In this document: piece by piece, positions 12,515 to 24,800 of the stretch
Layout of the letters: each line of letters starts with the position of its first letter
How positions within the stretch are numbered: the stretch's first letter is position 1
Source of the DNA: Xanthostigma xanthostigma
Taxonomy: Eukaryota > Arthropoda > Insecta > Raphidioptera > Raphidiidae
Direction of reading: 5' to 3'
Length of the DNA: 64,000 bases
Assembly (NCBI GenBank): GCA_963575645.1
Contig: OY754476.1
Location: forward strand, 4,464,001-4,528,000
Notes under the pieces: model-generated
The model's input: only the letters and a program-made list of their open reading frames with translations
Databases searched by the model: none
Told to the model about the DNA's origin: nothing
Program-made: the position numbers and the translations under genes

Positions 12515-12525
12515 TATATATATAG
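12515..12525 (+). promoter_or_regulatory. TATA box of DnaJ-1
   Basis: TATATATATAG just downstream of the heat-shock element. Counting about 25-30 bp puts the transcription start near 12545. The following leader is A-rich (AAGTTGAAACAAACC), as in insect heat-shock mRNAs. AT-rich surroundings lower certainty, but the position fits. Confidence 0.65.
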
Positions 12526-13301
12526 TGCTGACCTCTCTTGTTTTCTCTAGTTGAAAGTTGAAACAAACCTAAGCAGAAGCTTGTAAAGTAATTTGCGATT
12601 AAAGTGTGAGTTTTTCTTAAATATAAAAAAATACAGTGGAAGTTTGTGATTACTATTTAGTTAATACTTCATTTGGCTGCCAATATTGTCATAAATTGTA
12701 AGTCAACATTTTCCTTCTTTTTTTTCATAATTTTTATATGAACGTAAATTAATAGCCAAGGACTTTCCTATCATGTAGAAATTTTAATAGATGAATTGGA
12801 ATTATCTAGAACATTGCAGTGTACCGATTTTATCATTTTGATTATTAAAGAAATTATAATTATAATATGTGAAAAATTTAGTACACAGACAACTTATTTT
12901 TAAATATATATAGGTATTATATATGTACATATATACGTACGAATTCGTATATAGTAAATACTTGGCGTATGTTCTTTTTTTAGTTTATAATCTGTGTTAT
13001 TCCAGTCCCACCAATTTTGATATTTAAAGCATAAACTTGACCTCATTAAATTTTGTCCGATTTGTTTAACTTGCATCTAAATATGGAAAACGTAATTGGA
13101 ATGACAAACGTCAATTTGCTGAAGGTTTTGTAGTGCATATGGTAAAATCAGTTGAAAACATTTTCATATTGGGGTTTGGTTTTTGCATTATAGTGTTGAA
13201 AATGACAATAAAAACAAATAAAAAATTTTATTTGAAAATAATTTTAAAGAAAGATTACAGTCGACATCGATAAAATATTTATTCTGTATTTTCAGGCTAC
13301 A

Positions 13302-14835
13302 ATGGGCAAAGATTATTATAAAATTCTCGGTATATCGAAAGGCTCTTCGGATGATGACATCAAAAAAGCCTATAGAAAGTTAGCATTAAAATATCATCCG
13401 GACAAAAATAAAGCACCGGGCGCCGAAGAGCGTTTTAAAGAGGTTGCCGAAGCATACGAAGTGTTGAGTGATAAAAAGAAACGTGACATCTACGATTCGT
13501 ATGGCGAAGAAGGTTTGAAAGGAGGTGCTCCCGGTGGTCCGTCAGTAGGTATGTGTCACGAATGATTCAATTGACTGGTTTTCAAAAGATTTATCGAACA
13601 CGCGAGACTCATAAAACTTATTTCTTTTAGGAGGTCAAAATTTTTCATATACGTTCCACGGGGATCCAAAAGCAACATTCGCACAATTTTTCGGTTCATC
13701 GAGTCCGTTTCAAGCATTCTTTGACTTCGGCGGAAATGCAGGCGGTAATAGAATGTTTGATTTTGATCCCATGGACACAGACATGGATCCGTTTTCTCAG
13801 ATAGGTATGTGTATTGTTATGATATTTGTGTATGCGTTTTGTACTATCGAATATTGAGGTAACGAAATTTAAACGTGAATTTTTCCCGTTTTCTAAAGCT
13901 ATGCCGCTTTGTTGCAGGAATGGGACCGAGACCGGGCAATGCTTTCCGGAGTCATTCGTTTAATATTCACAGCAATTCGCCGAAAGGTAAAGACAAACAA
14001 CAAGATCCGGCAATTGAGCACGATCTGTATGTTAGTTTGGAAGATATCGCTAAAGGTTGTGTTAAAAAAATGAAAATATCAAGAAGGGTATTACAACAAG
14101 ATGGAACCACCAAAAAAGAGGACAAAGTCTTGACAATAAATGTTAAGCCGGGCTGGAAAGCAGGTACCAGGATTACGTTCCAGCGAGAAGGGGATCAGTC
14201 GAGACACAAGATTCCTGCAGATATTGTATTTACTATTAGAGATAAGCCGCACACACTTTTCAAACGTGACGGTAGCGATCTACGTTACGCTGCCAGTATA
14301 TCATTAAAACAGGTATGCTCCGACATCTTTGATAAATAATATCGAGTGTGTTTCAATTATTATTATGATTGGAAACTAGTCTCAACTTGTCTGTTGAAAA
14401 AGCCGACACAGTGTTAAAAAAGAAAACGCTAAATTAAAAAAACTTTCCTCGGACCCTCTATAATTTTATTGAATCACAACGCATTAATTAAAAATTCGCC
14501 AATCATCTGTAATCCGGGAACTTTTCTGATTGTCGGCTGACAGTTTGTAAATTGTTAAAATAACCGGACACTAAACGTGCACGTTTTTTTTTTTTTTGCA
14601 GGCGCTTTGTGGATGTGTAGTTCAAGTTCCAACTATGTCTGGAGAAAAAGTGACATTAAATTTTACAAATGATATCATTAAACCTTCGACAGTCAAACGT
14701 CTTCAGGGATATGGATTGCCACTTCCTAAAGAACCATCCAGAAAAGGAGATCTTATCGTCACTTTTGATATCAAATTTCCAGAAAAATTATCACCAAGTG
14801 TTAGAGATATTTTATACGATACTTTACCTAATTAA
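13302..14835 (+). CDS. DnaJ-1: DnaJ homologue, class B (Hsp40 co-chaperone)
   Basis: Co-chaperone that delivers clients to cytosolic or nuclear Hsp70 and stimulates its ATPase. Four coding exons: 13302-13548, 13631-13804, 13918-14312 and 14602-14835. Phases close to 349 aa, in line with DNAJB1/4/5 and fly DnaJ-1. The J domain is at about 4-68 with HPD at 32-34. A Gly/Phe-rich stretch follows (about 70-165), with no CxxCxGxG zinc fingers, so it is class B (type II). The two C-terminal client-binding domains begin near [14 protein letters not shown] and include [12 protein letters not shown]. The start codon follows the acceptor AG at 13294-13295 and gives the canonical [11 protein letters not shown]. 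Likely heat-inducible through the element at 12490. The intron count is unusual for a strictly heat-induced gene, whose introns are often few. Confidence 0.96.
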
Positions 14836-15414
14836 AAAAAGGCTTTGTTTATTGTTGTCCTTTCGAAGATTGTGTTTTTTTTTTTCTCAAGCTAAAAGGG
14901 TAGTTGGCATCAGTGCCAACTTTTCAATTAAATCAATATGTTGAGTTATTGACGGTTATTTTTTCGTAGTTTCATTACTTTTTTTAATTTTTTTTTCAGT
15001 TCGTAATTTATTGAAACAAAATTTACCCGTTAGGTAAAGTATCTAATAATAATTTTAAACTTTGTGTTTTTTTATTTTGTTTACAATGAAAAAGCTGTAC
15101 ATTTACAGAAATGCGAAATATGTTAATTTAATTGCTATAAATTCAGTTGTACAGCTTGTCATTTGTTTTAAAATCGGCTCTATTATTATTTTTATAACTG
15201 ATCGGTGAAGTGGTGGGACGTTTTATTAAAATTTTAACAGTCAAGTCACTTTGGGTTCTAAACCAATAATAATAAGAAATAGGCTTTAACATTTCAGTAG
15301 CGGGTATGTAATTGGTAGATAGCTGTTCAAATTTTAATATAAGTCCGATTATTTATACAATAATTTATTTTGTAAATTCTGTACTGTTGTTTATTGAAAG
15401 TACCGAGCCTTAGG

Positions 15415-16090
15415 CCCCGCGCACAGGGCTCGACAGTTTTGCAGTTTGAGTTTCGAACCGGTTCGAGATGCCTGTCGTCGCATAGGTGGACGAACGTGAC
15501 CGATTTAAAATTGATTTCAAATCGGTCGCCTGCGACGGTGTTTGCATAAAGAGAGATAATTTCGGTTGCGTGTCGTTGCGAAATTTTTCTTCTGTAAGGC
15601 AGGAGCAATCGTCTTTGCCAATTCAGATTCAGTCGCGCTCGTGTGGATTGTGACAAACCGTATGTATTCGTTACTGAGTAACGGGTACATCGTCTGACTC
15701 GAAGTAACGAATCGTTACTTACAAATTCATTTCGTTACTCGCATGTTTCGTATCCATGTCAGTTCGATTGGTTTGATACGGTTATACGAACACAATGTGT
15801 TATACTTATAAGTATTCATAAAGTACGAAGTCATGACTCACGTCGTATCACGTATGCGACGCGCTTTGATGCGAAGCTACATGCGCTTATTGCTTGATGC
15901 TGTTAAGTACACTATTGTATGTCGTATCAAAAGTACCGAGTAACGTAACGATACGAAAGTAACGGGTACTGGTTCTTTAAGTAACGAATACATACGGGTA
16001 CACAATTTCTCGTTACTTTTACAGCTCTAGTGGATTCAAAGAACCGATTTGAAACTCGGATTGTGAAACAGCTGGCCCGTGTGCAGAGAG
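15415..16090. mobile_element. DNA transposon remnant with a nested inverted repeat
   Basis: The left end (GCGCACAGGGCTCGACAG, about 15418) and the right end (complement of ACAGCTGGCCCGTGTGCAG, about 16066-16085) are imperfect inverted repeats. Between them a second pair, TATGTATTCGTTACT at about 15660 and AGTAACGAATACATAC at about 15980, marks another element inside. No transposase frame is visible. Confidence 0.45.
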
Positions 16091-16252
16091 CTGTATTGTT
16101 CCTCTTTTGTGCGGTCAAGATTTTTTAAGACTGATTTTTTTAATATTATGTAAAAATGTACTAATAATTTAAATGCCATTAAAATAAAGTTTTATATTTT
16201 GAATATTTCTAACTAGTAAATTACTGGCAGTTTCTTTTATAGACAATATATA

Positions 16253-16717
16253 GGTGAGTTTTAAGTTGATGCTTTTTTTTACAGCGTGTAAAAATCAAAT
16301 AGACGAGCAAATATTTCAAATAGTTTTTTTATCAAAACTCAAAAATAAGAGAGAAACAGCCTTTCGAAGTTTAAATAAGTTTTATTAAATTTTCTTTAAT
16401 TTTGAGGTCGGTCCTGGGGTTATAATATTATGTCACAATGGAAATAAGTTGTTATTATCAAGTATGTGTATTGTTCTGTTTTTGAGAGAATTGTGTGTGC
16501 CTCAATTATTTTTGAAAATAATAACATATTTCCATAGTGACATAATATAACCCCAGGACCGACCTCAAAATTAAAGAAAATTTAATAAAATTTATTTAAA
16601 CTTCGAAAGGCTGTTTCTCTCTTATTTTTGAGTTTTGATAAAAAAACTATTTGAAATATTTGCTCGTCTATTTGATTTTTACTCGCTGTAAAAAAAAGCA
16701 TCAACTTAAAACTCACC
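16253..16717. repeat. Foldback element, long inverted arms
   Basis: GGTGAGTTTTAAGTTGATGC at 16253 is matched by its complement ending at 16717. The arms stay paired nearly to the centre (GGTCGGTCCTGGGGTTATA and its complement), leaving about 80 bp of loop. Strong hairpin potential; non-coding. Confidence 0.8.
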
Positions 16718-17610
16718 CTGCATTAACAATTATAAATTCTAGACGTTTGACAACCAACCAAGCGTGTCGACAATGCTATCAGTAAATTTATTAAACTGCA
16801 AGTGCTTGAGTTACGGCGCAAGTAAAAAAATATTGGTTTAAAAAGTTACGTATTATTAATATTAAAAAAAAAACAACAAATAAGTTTCCAGACATTTGAA
16901 AACCTTGCTAAATTTAGCTTGTAAGCAATTTTTTTTTTTCAAAAAGCAATTTTGTCTAGAATGGACAATAAGTGTTTATGTCCAGTGCGCACTGTTAAAA
17001 ATGGAAGAACTTCATAAATTGTCAATAAATTCAGTTACTTATGTTTATTTTTTCAAAATAAACTCATAATCTAAGAGATCTTGACCACACAATCAATACT
17101 TGCCCTGTGTTGTATAAAAACAATGTGCATTTTATGTTGTTTCATTTACCGTATTTAAAGTACAAAATAAAGTAAGTTCTTTTTTACAATTAATTGAATT
17201 ATTTTGAAGCAATAAATAATCGTCAAATATCAATTCTAGTTAATTTAAAAAAAAAAAAAATTATTGAGAGCGATAGATTTCTATTTATTACGCTATATTT
17301 TGACCGTTGCCCAACCTGCGTGTGTTTATTGCAACTATATTTTGATGAAATTGCCTTCTCCCGAATTTATACGCACATCGAAATAAAACTTTTTTTCTTT
17401 TTTCATTTTTCACAAGGTGTTAGATAAGAATTTCAAAGTATTATGTACGTATGCGATTTACTTGTTGCTTTATCAAAAACTATTTTATATTTTTATAAAA
17501 TGAAGCTTCGCAATTCACGACTAGACCTCGGTAGGAATCGAATTAAAAAGTTTTTCAGAATCGACTCGACCGTATGACTTTGTGCACGATACACAGATAA
17601 TGCAAGTGTG

Positions 17611-17758
17611 TATATGTTACGGTTAATACAAGAAAGTAGTTAATTCGCGAATTAATCGGCTAATAACCCGAATTAACCAATCCTTGACGTTGGTAAATTC
17701 GGGTATTAGCCGGTTAATTCGCGAATAAACTACTTTCTTGTATTAACCGTAACATATA
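17611..17758. repeat. Near-perfect hairpin of about 148 bp
   Basis: TATATGTTACGGTTAATAC at 17611 is mirrored by GTATTAACCGTAACATATA ending at 17759. The arms read through AAGAAAGTAGT, an AATTCGCGAAT block and the CGGCTAATA region. It is a compact foldback element with a very small loop. Confidence 0.8.
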
Positions 17759-18173
17759 GATGTTTCGGATATTGCTGTCGCGCCTAAACACTGATTTGTA
17801 GTTATTTTTAAGCGTTTGAGCTTAAATTCAAAAATTCTATTTAATATTTTTTTTTTTTTACAAAAGGTTGGTGCTCAATTCATTTAACAACTTTACAGTA
17901 TTTACAAAAGGTTGATGATGTAATATTTTACTATAAAATCGTTACGTAACATTGTATATAATAACATAATATTGTAATCAGAGAAATATATGCTTCATTA
18001 ATGTTCTTATTTTCTAACTCAGTTACTTTTTCTTTAGAACCTTATTTCCCACCTTGTTAATGAAACAGAGTCAGGAATTACTTTCAATTATTATTAATTA
18101 GGTAGTAAGGTAGGATTATACAGACCGGGAATTAATAAACTGCTGCCTGTTACTTTTTTGATGAATAAAAAAA

Positions 18174-18362
18174 TTGGTTGTCTGTAAAGTCGGTTTACGG
18201 ACGATAGTTTTACGTGATAACGTATTCCGCTCGAATATCATATTTAATAATACATTACTGCGCTCTCGCTTGCACGCACAGGGTCAGGCGGAACAAAGCG
18301 TTACACTTTTTCGTGCGTGCAGCTGGTGTTTCATCAATTTATAAGACGTTATCACGTCAAAA
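18174..18362 (+). mobile_element. Repeat family B, copy 2
   Basis: Begins TTGGTTGTCTGTAAAGTCGG, continues GGACGATAGTTTTACGTGA, and ends GACGTTATCACGTCAAAA. The body matches the other family B copies. A third copy follows only about 180 bp downstream in the same orientation. Confidence 0.8.
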
Positions 18363-18540
18363 GTAACACGAAGCAATTTTATTAATTCCTGATCTGTACA
18401 AAACTATAAATAAATAAATCTAATTATTGATACACAGTCGGCAATCTAATTAAATTATAAAGATTACTGTTTTACTTATAGGCATAGTTGGATATTGTTT
18501 TCAAATCGGAAAATTACATACCTATTTGGACAAAAAAAAA

Positions 18541-18789
18541 ATTGGTTGTCTGTAAAGTCGGTTTACGGACGATAGTTTTACGTGATAACGTCATAGAGAA
18601 ACATTGATGAACTCTCTGACGTCACGCGAGAAGAGGGAGAAATGCGTACAAGCCGACGCTTGGGCCGATCGTGCCTCTCTATCGCTTATACCGCGCTCTC
18701 GCTTGCACGCTCAGGCTCAGGCGGAACGTGACACTTTTTCGTGCGTGCAGCCGGTGTTTCATCAATTTATAAGACGTTATCACGTCAAA
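18541..18789 (+). mobile_element. Repeat family B, copy 3
   Basis: Same ends as copy 2 (ATTGGTTGTCTGTAAAGTCG at the left, ACGTTATCACGTCAAAA at the right). It carries an extra internal stretch with CTCTGACGTCACGCGAGAAG that copy 2 lacks and the longer copy at 31824-32498 has, so copy 2 is an internally deleted version. Confidence 0.8.
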
Positions 18790-19367
18790 ATGTTATTTTT
18801 TATTTGAAATATTAATACATTTGGTATTTATTTTTATTGTGTATTTCAAAATAAAAATAAACGCCGTATATTGTTTATTTAAAAAGTAATAGCACTTGGT
18901 CGAGCGTTTCAGCTATTTTTGATTAAACAGTCAATTGAAAAAATCGATTAGGTGCAGTGAAAATAGTAAACCCCTTCAATATAGGCAACTTACAATACAA
19001 CCGTTCATTATGCAACGTGCATTGTGTCGGAAGGTTTGTCAATTCTCAAATTTGCACAAGAATAATTAAAATAATATTGGCATCGAACTGTATCTAAAAA
19101 TGTATATGTAATTTCAGTTATCTTCCTAATTAGTCATTAGAATCGTTCGGTAATTAGTTACCGACCGACAACTTTCTAATAAAACAAAGTAGTCGTTTTT
19201 TTCCCTGCATATAGCAATATAATTGCCACAATTTGTATACTCCAGTATCTTTTATTATATCAACAGACAACAGGAAAAAAAAAACAAGTTACACATATCT
19301 TTTTTCAATTCATGTTTGTTGGTTTTTTATGTCTCTTTCTTAGACATTTTAAAAAAATGTATCGTCT

Positions 19368-19376
19368 TGGGTGGTC
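19368..19376 (+). promoter_or_regulatory. Ci/Gli binding site 1, upstream of patched
   Basis: Exact TGGGTGGTC, the consensus bound by Cubitus interruptus/Gli zinc fingers, 2.5 kb before the patched ATG. Binding itself is not shown. Confidence 0.6.
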
Positions 19377-19417
19377 ACCGCTTATATCTATATGTGTGGG
19401 GCATTTTATTGAAGAGG

Positions 19418-19426
19418 GACCACCCA
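19418..19426 (-). promoter_or_regulatory. Ci/Gli binding site 2, upstream of patched
   Basis: Exact GACCACCCA, the same consensus on the other strand, 41 bp after site 1. The two form an inverted pair. Confidence 0.6.
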
Positions 19427-20390
19427 TGTAGAATAGTACCTGACTGACTTATCATGTTTGTTTTTATTTCATTTTGTAGCAATTCGCAAGCCCTAAACAC
19501 CGACGAAATAAAAAAAAAATTATAGCTACAATACCAAAATTTATTACAAAAAAATGTTTTACTTTACTCAACAATTAAGTATCTGAGTTATACCACCTTT
19601 CAAAAGTTTTTCGATGACAGTTAAATTTCTGAAGTGGAGCTTTTTTAAATAATATTGGGTACATTATAATGATAATTGAAATAAATTTTTATATAAGTAC
19701 ACCTACATTTCATACATAATATTATTTGATAACATCATTTAAATCTTTAAAGTTCGTCGCGGTTTTATAGTTTAAATTTAAACATTTTTATTTGTTGGCA
19801 AATAACTATTTTTTTTCTTAATTAAACGAACTAGTATTTTATGTGTAACGCCTACATATAAAATATGTGCGCTGTAATCATTGTACGCACAGCACTGTAA
19901 AAGTGTGTTGCTGCATTTGTTGCATTAAGTTTGCAATAAGTAATAATCACCCCGTGCGGCGTGCCCGCATACATGCATTAAATGTTATGATGAATAACAA
20001 TAATCTCAGCGTTTAATTGGGGGGGGGGGGGGATCTAATAAAAAATATGCCTATAACAATAATATTTTATTAATGCCTACATTACACGCTTTACCCACAA
20101 GTAATTACTCGGTAATATAGAAAAACTGGTTTGCGCTTTGACAAATTAACCATAATGCCGCATTATGTACAGTGGTTGATTGTAGTTTTGTAAATTTTAC
20201 AACAATAAAATCATAAATGGAAAAGTGCGCTCCACATAAACGATTTGTAATGTACTTAGGTCGGTGATGATGACAAACGTGAATGAAATGGATTAGTGAA
20301 GTAGACCTGAAAGTTCTTAAGAGACGAGTGGAGGATTTTAATTTAGCGGAGAAACATGCCGTTTACGAGATATTGACGATATCAGCAAGA

Positions 20391-20438
20391 TGGGTGGCCC
20401 ATTCATTCAAGACCACACAAGAAGTATCGTGGGTGGTC
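20391..20438 (+). promoter_or_regulatory. Ci/Gli site cluster: one exact, two near matches
   Basis: Within 48 bp are TGGGTGGCC at 20391-20399 (one mismatch), GACCACACA at 20411-20419 (one mismatch, other strand) and an exact TGGGTGGTC at 20430-20438. Clustering of strong and weak sites is typical of Hedgehog-responsive enhancers. It lies 1.4 kb before the patched ATG. Confidence 0.65.
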
Positions 20439-21042
20439 ATAGCTGACTCGCTTAGGGAGTTTTGTTTTTCTTATTTTGGCAATGAAGTGAAGTGAAATGT
20501 CAATATGTATTTGAAGATGTTTGGAGCGTTTGGAGATGACAATATTTATAACACAATGTCGATTAAATGTGTTTTATTTGATTTTTTCGTTTTCGAAAAA
20601 CGCGCAGTTACGGTACTAATAGTGCCTCGTTCAAAGACAGTGTTTTCGAAGTGTTTGTAAAAAGTCGATACAAAGTTGTGCTACCATAACCTATATTTTG
20701 CTAGAATAATTTCATATACCTATGTCATATTTTGTTTTCATGAGTGATTATATGAATAACGCATCTCTTCATTCTACTTTGGGGACACCTATTTTGATTT
20801 AATTATATTGTACTTAGTAATTACTGAGTTCAGTTACCTAATAGTATTGTTGCAAGCCAAATTCTACGTGACAGTTTGATTCAGATCTATGGAAATAAAG
20901 TAGTGTAGGTATACCAAAAATATTCTACAGATTCCCATTTCAAAATAAAGCGAAGTCTGTTTCAAATACATAACTGCTTTTAAAATCATTTCAACCCTCA
21001 AACCGATTCTATTCTTGCCTAAAAAAGTAAACAAATTCAATC

Positions 21043-21051
21043 TGGGTGGTC
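21043..21051 (+). promoter_or_regulatory. Ci/Gli binding site, 0.8 kb upstream of the patched ATG
   Basis: Exact TGGGTGGTC, 817 bp before the start codon. Known fly ptc promoters carry Ci sites at similar distances from the start. Confidence 0.6.
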
Positions 21052-21867
21052 CGTTGCGCTCGGTGTTTTTCGTTCGTATTCGTTGCTTCTGTAATTCTAC
21101 TTACAACGAATGTATTTCATGATTTCTGTTTTTAGTCTGAGAACGCAGGTTGATATGATAGTATTATCATTGTTTCAGAGTATTTATCACGTGTATCATT
21201 CACGATTGTTTTGATTTGTTACGATTATGAAACAGTTCACAAAGTGGACAATTGTTTAATATAAAGTAATAAATGAAACCTTTAAAGGTTTATAATATAA
21301 TTTTTCATTAATTAACTTTATTGTATTTGTAGTTTTCTGAGACATTTCTTTCATACAAATTTTATTATAAAAATTGTAGCAATTATTTAACAACAGTGTA
21401 TCTTTTTGTGATAGGCGCTTTCGACCAGGATATAATGGATTCACATTTATTTCAAAAGAATTTGTTTATTTTCGAGACGGAATCAGTTGCAGTGTTGTGA
21501 TTTTTTTTGTTAAAAGTTATGGTGTTTATTACAGATGAATGAAGTTTTATTAAAAGTGATTGAGTGCCTTATATGGTGTCTTTTGCCATGAAAATAGGAA
21601 TTAAAAAAGTGAATAAGAAAGTTTTTACTCCGGTATTTTTCAAAGGGTTACTACCATAGATTACAAGTACCAATGTTTGATATTTCTGTGGCATCGGTGG
21701 GTGTAATTAATAGTGTGATAACGAGCATGGCATAACTCTTCGAGGAAGCTCTCAGTGTCAGAGGAGGCTGAAGCCTGAAATTGAAGATATTATTATTATT
21801 TCTGATATGAAATATACGACGACGGATAAAGTATTTCAAGAATAGTTTAAATGGTGATCCTAAAGCA

Positions 21868-24800
21868 ATGTGTGATCATGATAGACACAATAGTGATTTG
21901 TACATTCGAACTTGTTTTGCGGACGCTTGCACGGCGCTTTCCGAGATAGAAAAAGTAAGTCAATCAATCAAGTATGCATTATTATATACCGACGTTATTT
22001 TTTTTTAAGTTTTATCAGACTCACTAACTATCAGGTGTCTGCTTAGATAGTAACTGGTAGTTGATTAGAAACTTAGAATTAGTAACAGACGACTATTGGT
22101 AATGTTCTCTAAGCAATAACACCCAGACAAGCCACATTCAAATCTATATTATTTTGTTTATAATAATATTATTAAGCTGTTTATAAGAAAAGATAATGAT
22201 TTCGCAAGTTCAAATACGATTGAGGAAAATGTGCAATAAATTGATATTTTTTACGTTCAGTTTGAAAATACTATATACCTAAATTAGTTTCGTAAGATTG
22301 GGTACAGTTACTGACTGATATGTTTTAATAATTCATTTGACAAGTGCGGAATGCAACAATCACGTGCAGACTGATAGTGGAACATCCATTAATTAATATA
22401 AACAAAAACACGTTTATTGAACTTGCTATAATATAACAATAAATAATAAAACTTACGGACTGCTTGGAAATACGGGATGTTCATCGAACATTTTTTTCCA
22501 TATTATATCATAAGTGCAGTCGCAGTGGCGTGCCCTACAATATTGAGGCTCTTGACACATTTTTATGGTGGACTCTCTAGCATGTTGAAAAATAATTTGA
22601 ACTCCCCGACAAAAAGAATTTTATTCAGGTGTCTGTGCTGGGTATGATTTACCACAAAATTTTCGCAACTTATACCTACGTTTCTCTGCGCTTTGAGGGT
22701 AATAGTACTGTGAGGTGGCGACTTCTTGGACGTGATTTTTCGACACAATGTTACCATACCTACTTCCATTTTGTTAACGACCGTGAAAACAAAAAAGGTT
22801 TATTGTGCTTTGAAGTTTAAATCATTATTAAGAGTATTTGTCCCTGCAAATACCCCCTGCACCCTTCGTCTCAAATCTTTTCCCCTCGCCTAAAAACGGT
22901 TCGCGCTCTCCCGACGCTGTTTTTAAAGCTAGAGGGTTCTGGTAAACGCCAAATGAAAGACAAAGAATCAGACTACAGATCCTTCAGGCGAATTTTTTGA
23001 AAACAAATTCCTGAAAAAACTTACAACATTTTGAAAAAAATAATAAGTTACGTAATATTTCACACGTAGGCGAAACTGTTTTTCAAAAAATTCGCCTGAA
23101 GGATCTGTAGTCTGATTCTTTGTCTTTCATTTGGCGTTTACCAGAACCCTCTAGCTTTAAAAATAGCGTCGGGAGAGCGCGAACCATTTTTAGGCGAGGG
23201 GAAAAGATTTGAGATGAAGGGTGCAGGGGGTATTTGCTGGGACGAATACTCTTAAAGTAAAACAGATTAAAAATAGTAAGTAATAGTAAATATGAATGTT
23301 TTTATGAATACATATTAAATAATTTATATTATGCCGTTTACTATGCATAATTTGTTAGCCCTTTCGTTACGTGATAATTATTTATAGAACTGTATAATAT
23401 AGACAATACTTACATTCAACTCATTGTTATTTAAACAAAGAGAGTGAAATACTACAACATTATAATGATTCAATTTCCATACGGACACCGCTTGCAAACG
23501 CATCAAGTGTTACCGAAGCCTTAGTGACCACCGATCTTCAACGTTGGTGGGCTTAATGGCTAGTGAAATGGCGCTTTGATACCAAATTTGGTTATGTAAT
23601 AACCATGATATTAAATACCCGCCATGCTTTCAGTAAGTGTCCGTTGGTTAGATTAACAGTTTGTCAAAGATGTGCTATTGCTCGGAAAGAGTGGACAATG
23701 GACATATGTATTAATTAACATAAAAGAATGCCGAGAGACCAGAATTGGATAAATTTAAATTGTTTTTAGGGTATACAATCGGAATCAGATCTATACATAC
23801 TTCCATTTCCTTACAAAACTTGGAAATAATAAAATTTCATTTTTATTCTCACGTGAGATTTATCCTATAATTTTTAAATGTTTCTGCAGTTATTATAATA
23901 CATATTCTCTGAATTAAAAAGTTGACGTGGGATTTTCATTGACCCCCTTTGATTTGGTGAGATTTTGCCAAACCCCTCCACCCTATTATGAGCCCACGTA
24001 TAATTTATGGAAGCTACCTGGGAGCGAACATTAGCGTATATATATCCCTGCAGTCACGCAAAAATGTTCTGTTCACGTGAAAACCTCATTAAAATCGGTT
24101 GAATTGTTTCCGAGTTTAACATTACATTTTATATATATAATATATTATGCAGAAATATATATGTCTGTCTGTTGAAGGTGGAAATGTTTTACGTACATTT
24201 AGTCGATTCGAAAATTGACAAATCAATAGAAATCTCTATACGATGTATGGCTATATTATATATACGACTGCAGCAATTGCTAACAATGCGTAATTTTTAA
24301 GTCGGATAAATTCGACACAGTTGATCGGTGTGAAACGGCCATAGATATCTCTTTAACTGGAAATGTGTTATTTTTCACCTTGATGTTGCCGATTGTTGAT
24401 GTCTTTATTTTGGATGCTGCCCACTGCCCTCAGTTTGCTTTACTTTTTTTCTATTGGTTTGGGTCGGTTTTGCCGCACTATTATGTTTCTGTGTGTCTGT
24501 CCACACTAGACAAAAATTAGTACGTCTTAACGGATGTTATACAGGTGGCGCGCAGAGCCGACATACGAATGTCAATTTATTTATTTTTTTTTTATTTATT
24601 TATTTCCTCAATAAAAATATACTAAATATAACTTGGGTGACCAGTGCTAGGGCAGGAGTCCAAAATTATTACTGCAGACGTACTTATTAAATAAATGAAA
24701 ATGAAAATAAAGGAAAATAATAGTTATAATAATAAATTAAACATTTTATATGTTACTAGCGGCCCTGTACGTGCTTCGCTACGTATAAAGTGAAATAATA

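Larger units (their letters stand above)
12278..13295. promoter_or_regulatory. Head-to-head promoter region of eIF2D and DnaJ-1
   Basis: The ATG of eIF2D (minus, 12277) and the predicted DnaJ-1 transcription start (about 12545) are roughly 270 bp apart. The segment holds a heat-shock element and TATA box pointing to DnaJ-1. A probable DnaJ-1 leader exon ends at a GTGAGT donor near 12606 and splices to the acceptor AG at 13294-13295, just before the ATG. So the last 690 bp of this region is probably a 5' UTR intron. Transcription start and leader exon are inferred. Confidence 0.6.
14836..21867. other. Intergenic region and 5' flank of patched
   Basis: No gene recognised. The first part is DnaJ-1 3' UTR; ATTAAAATAAAG at about 16179 is one possible poly(A) context. 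Inverted-repeat elements occupy 15415-16090, 16253-16717, 17611-17758, 18174-18362 and 18541-18789. A run of 14 G lies at 20019-20032. Short open frames near 20283-20495 match nothing I know. The final 2.5 kb carries the Ci/Gli sites listed separately and presumably the patched promoter and leader; no TATA box stands out. Confidence 0.55.

Noticed and set aside
20283-20495. 70-codon open frame upstream of patched
   Set aside because: No similarity recognised; it overlaps the Ci-site cluster, so a regulatory role is better supported than coding.
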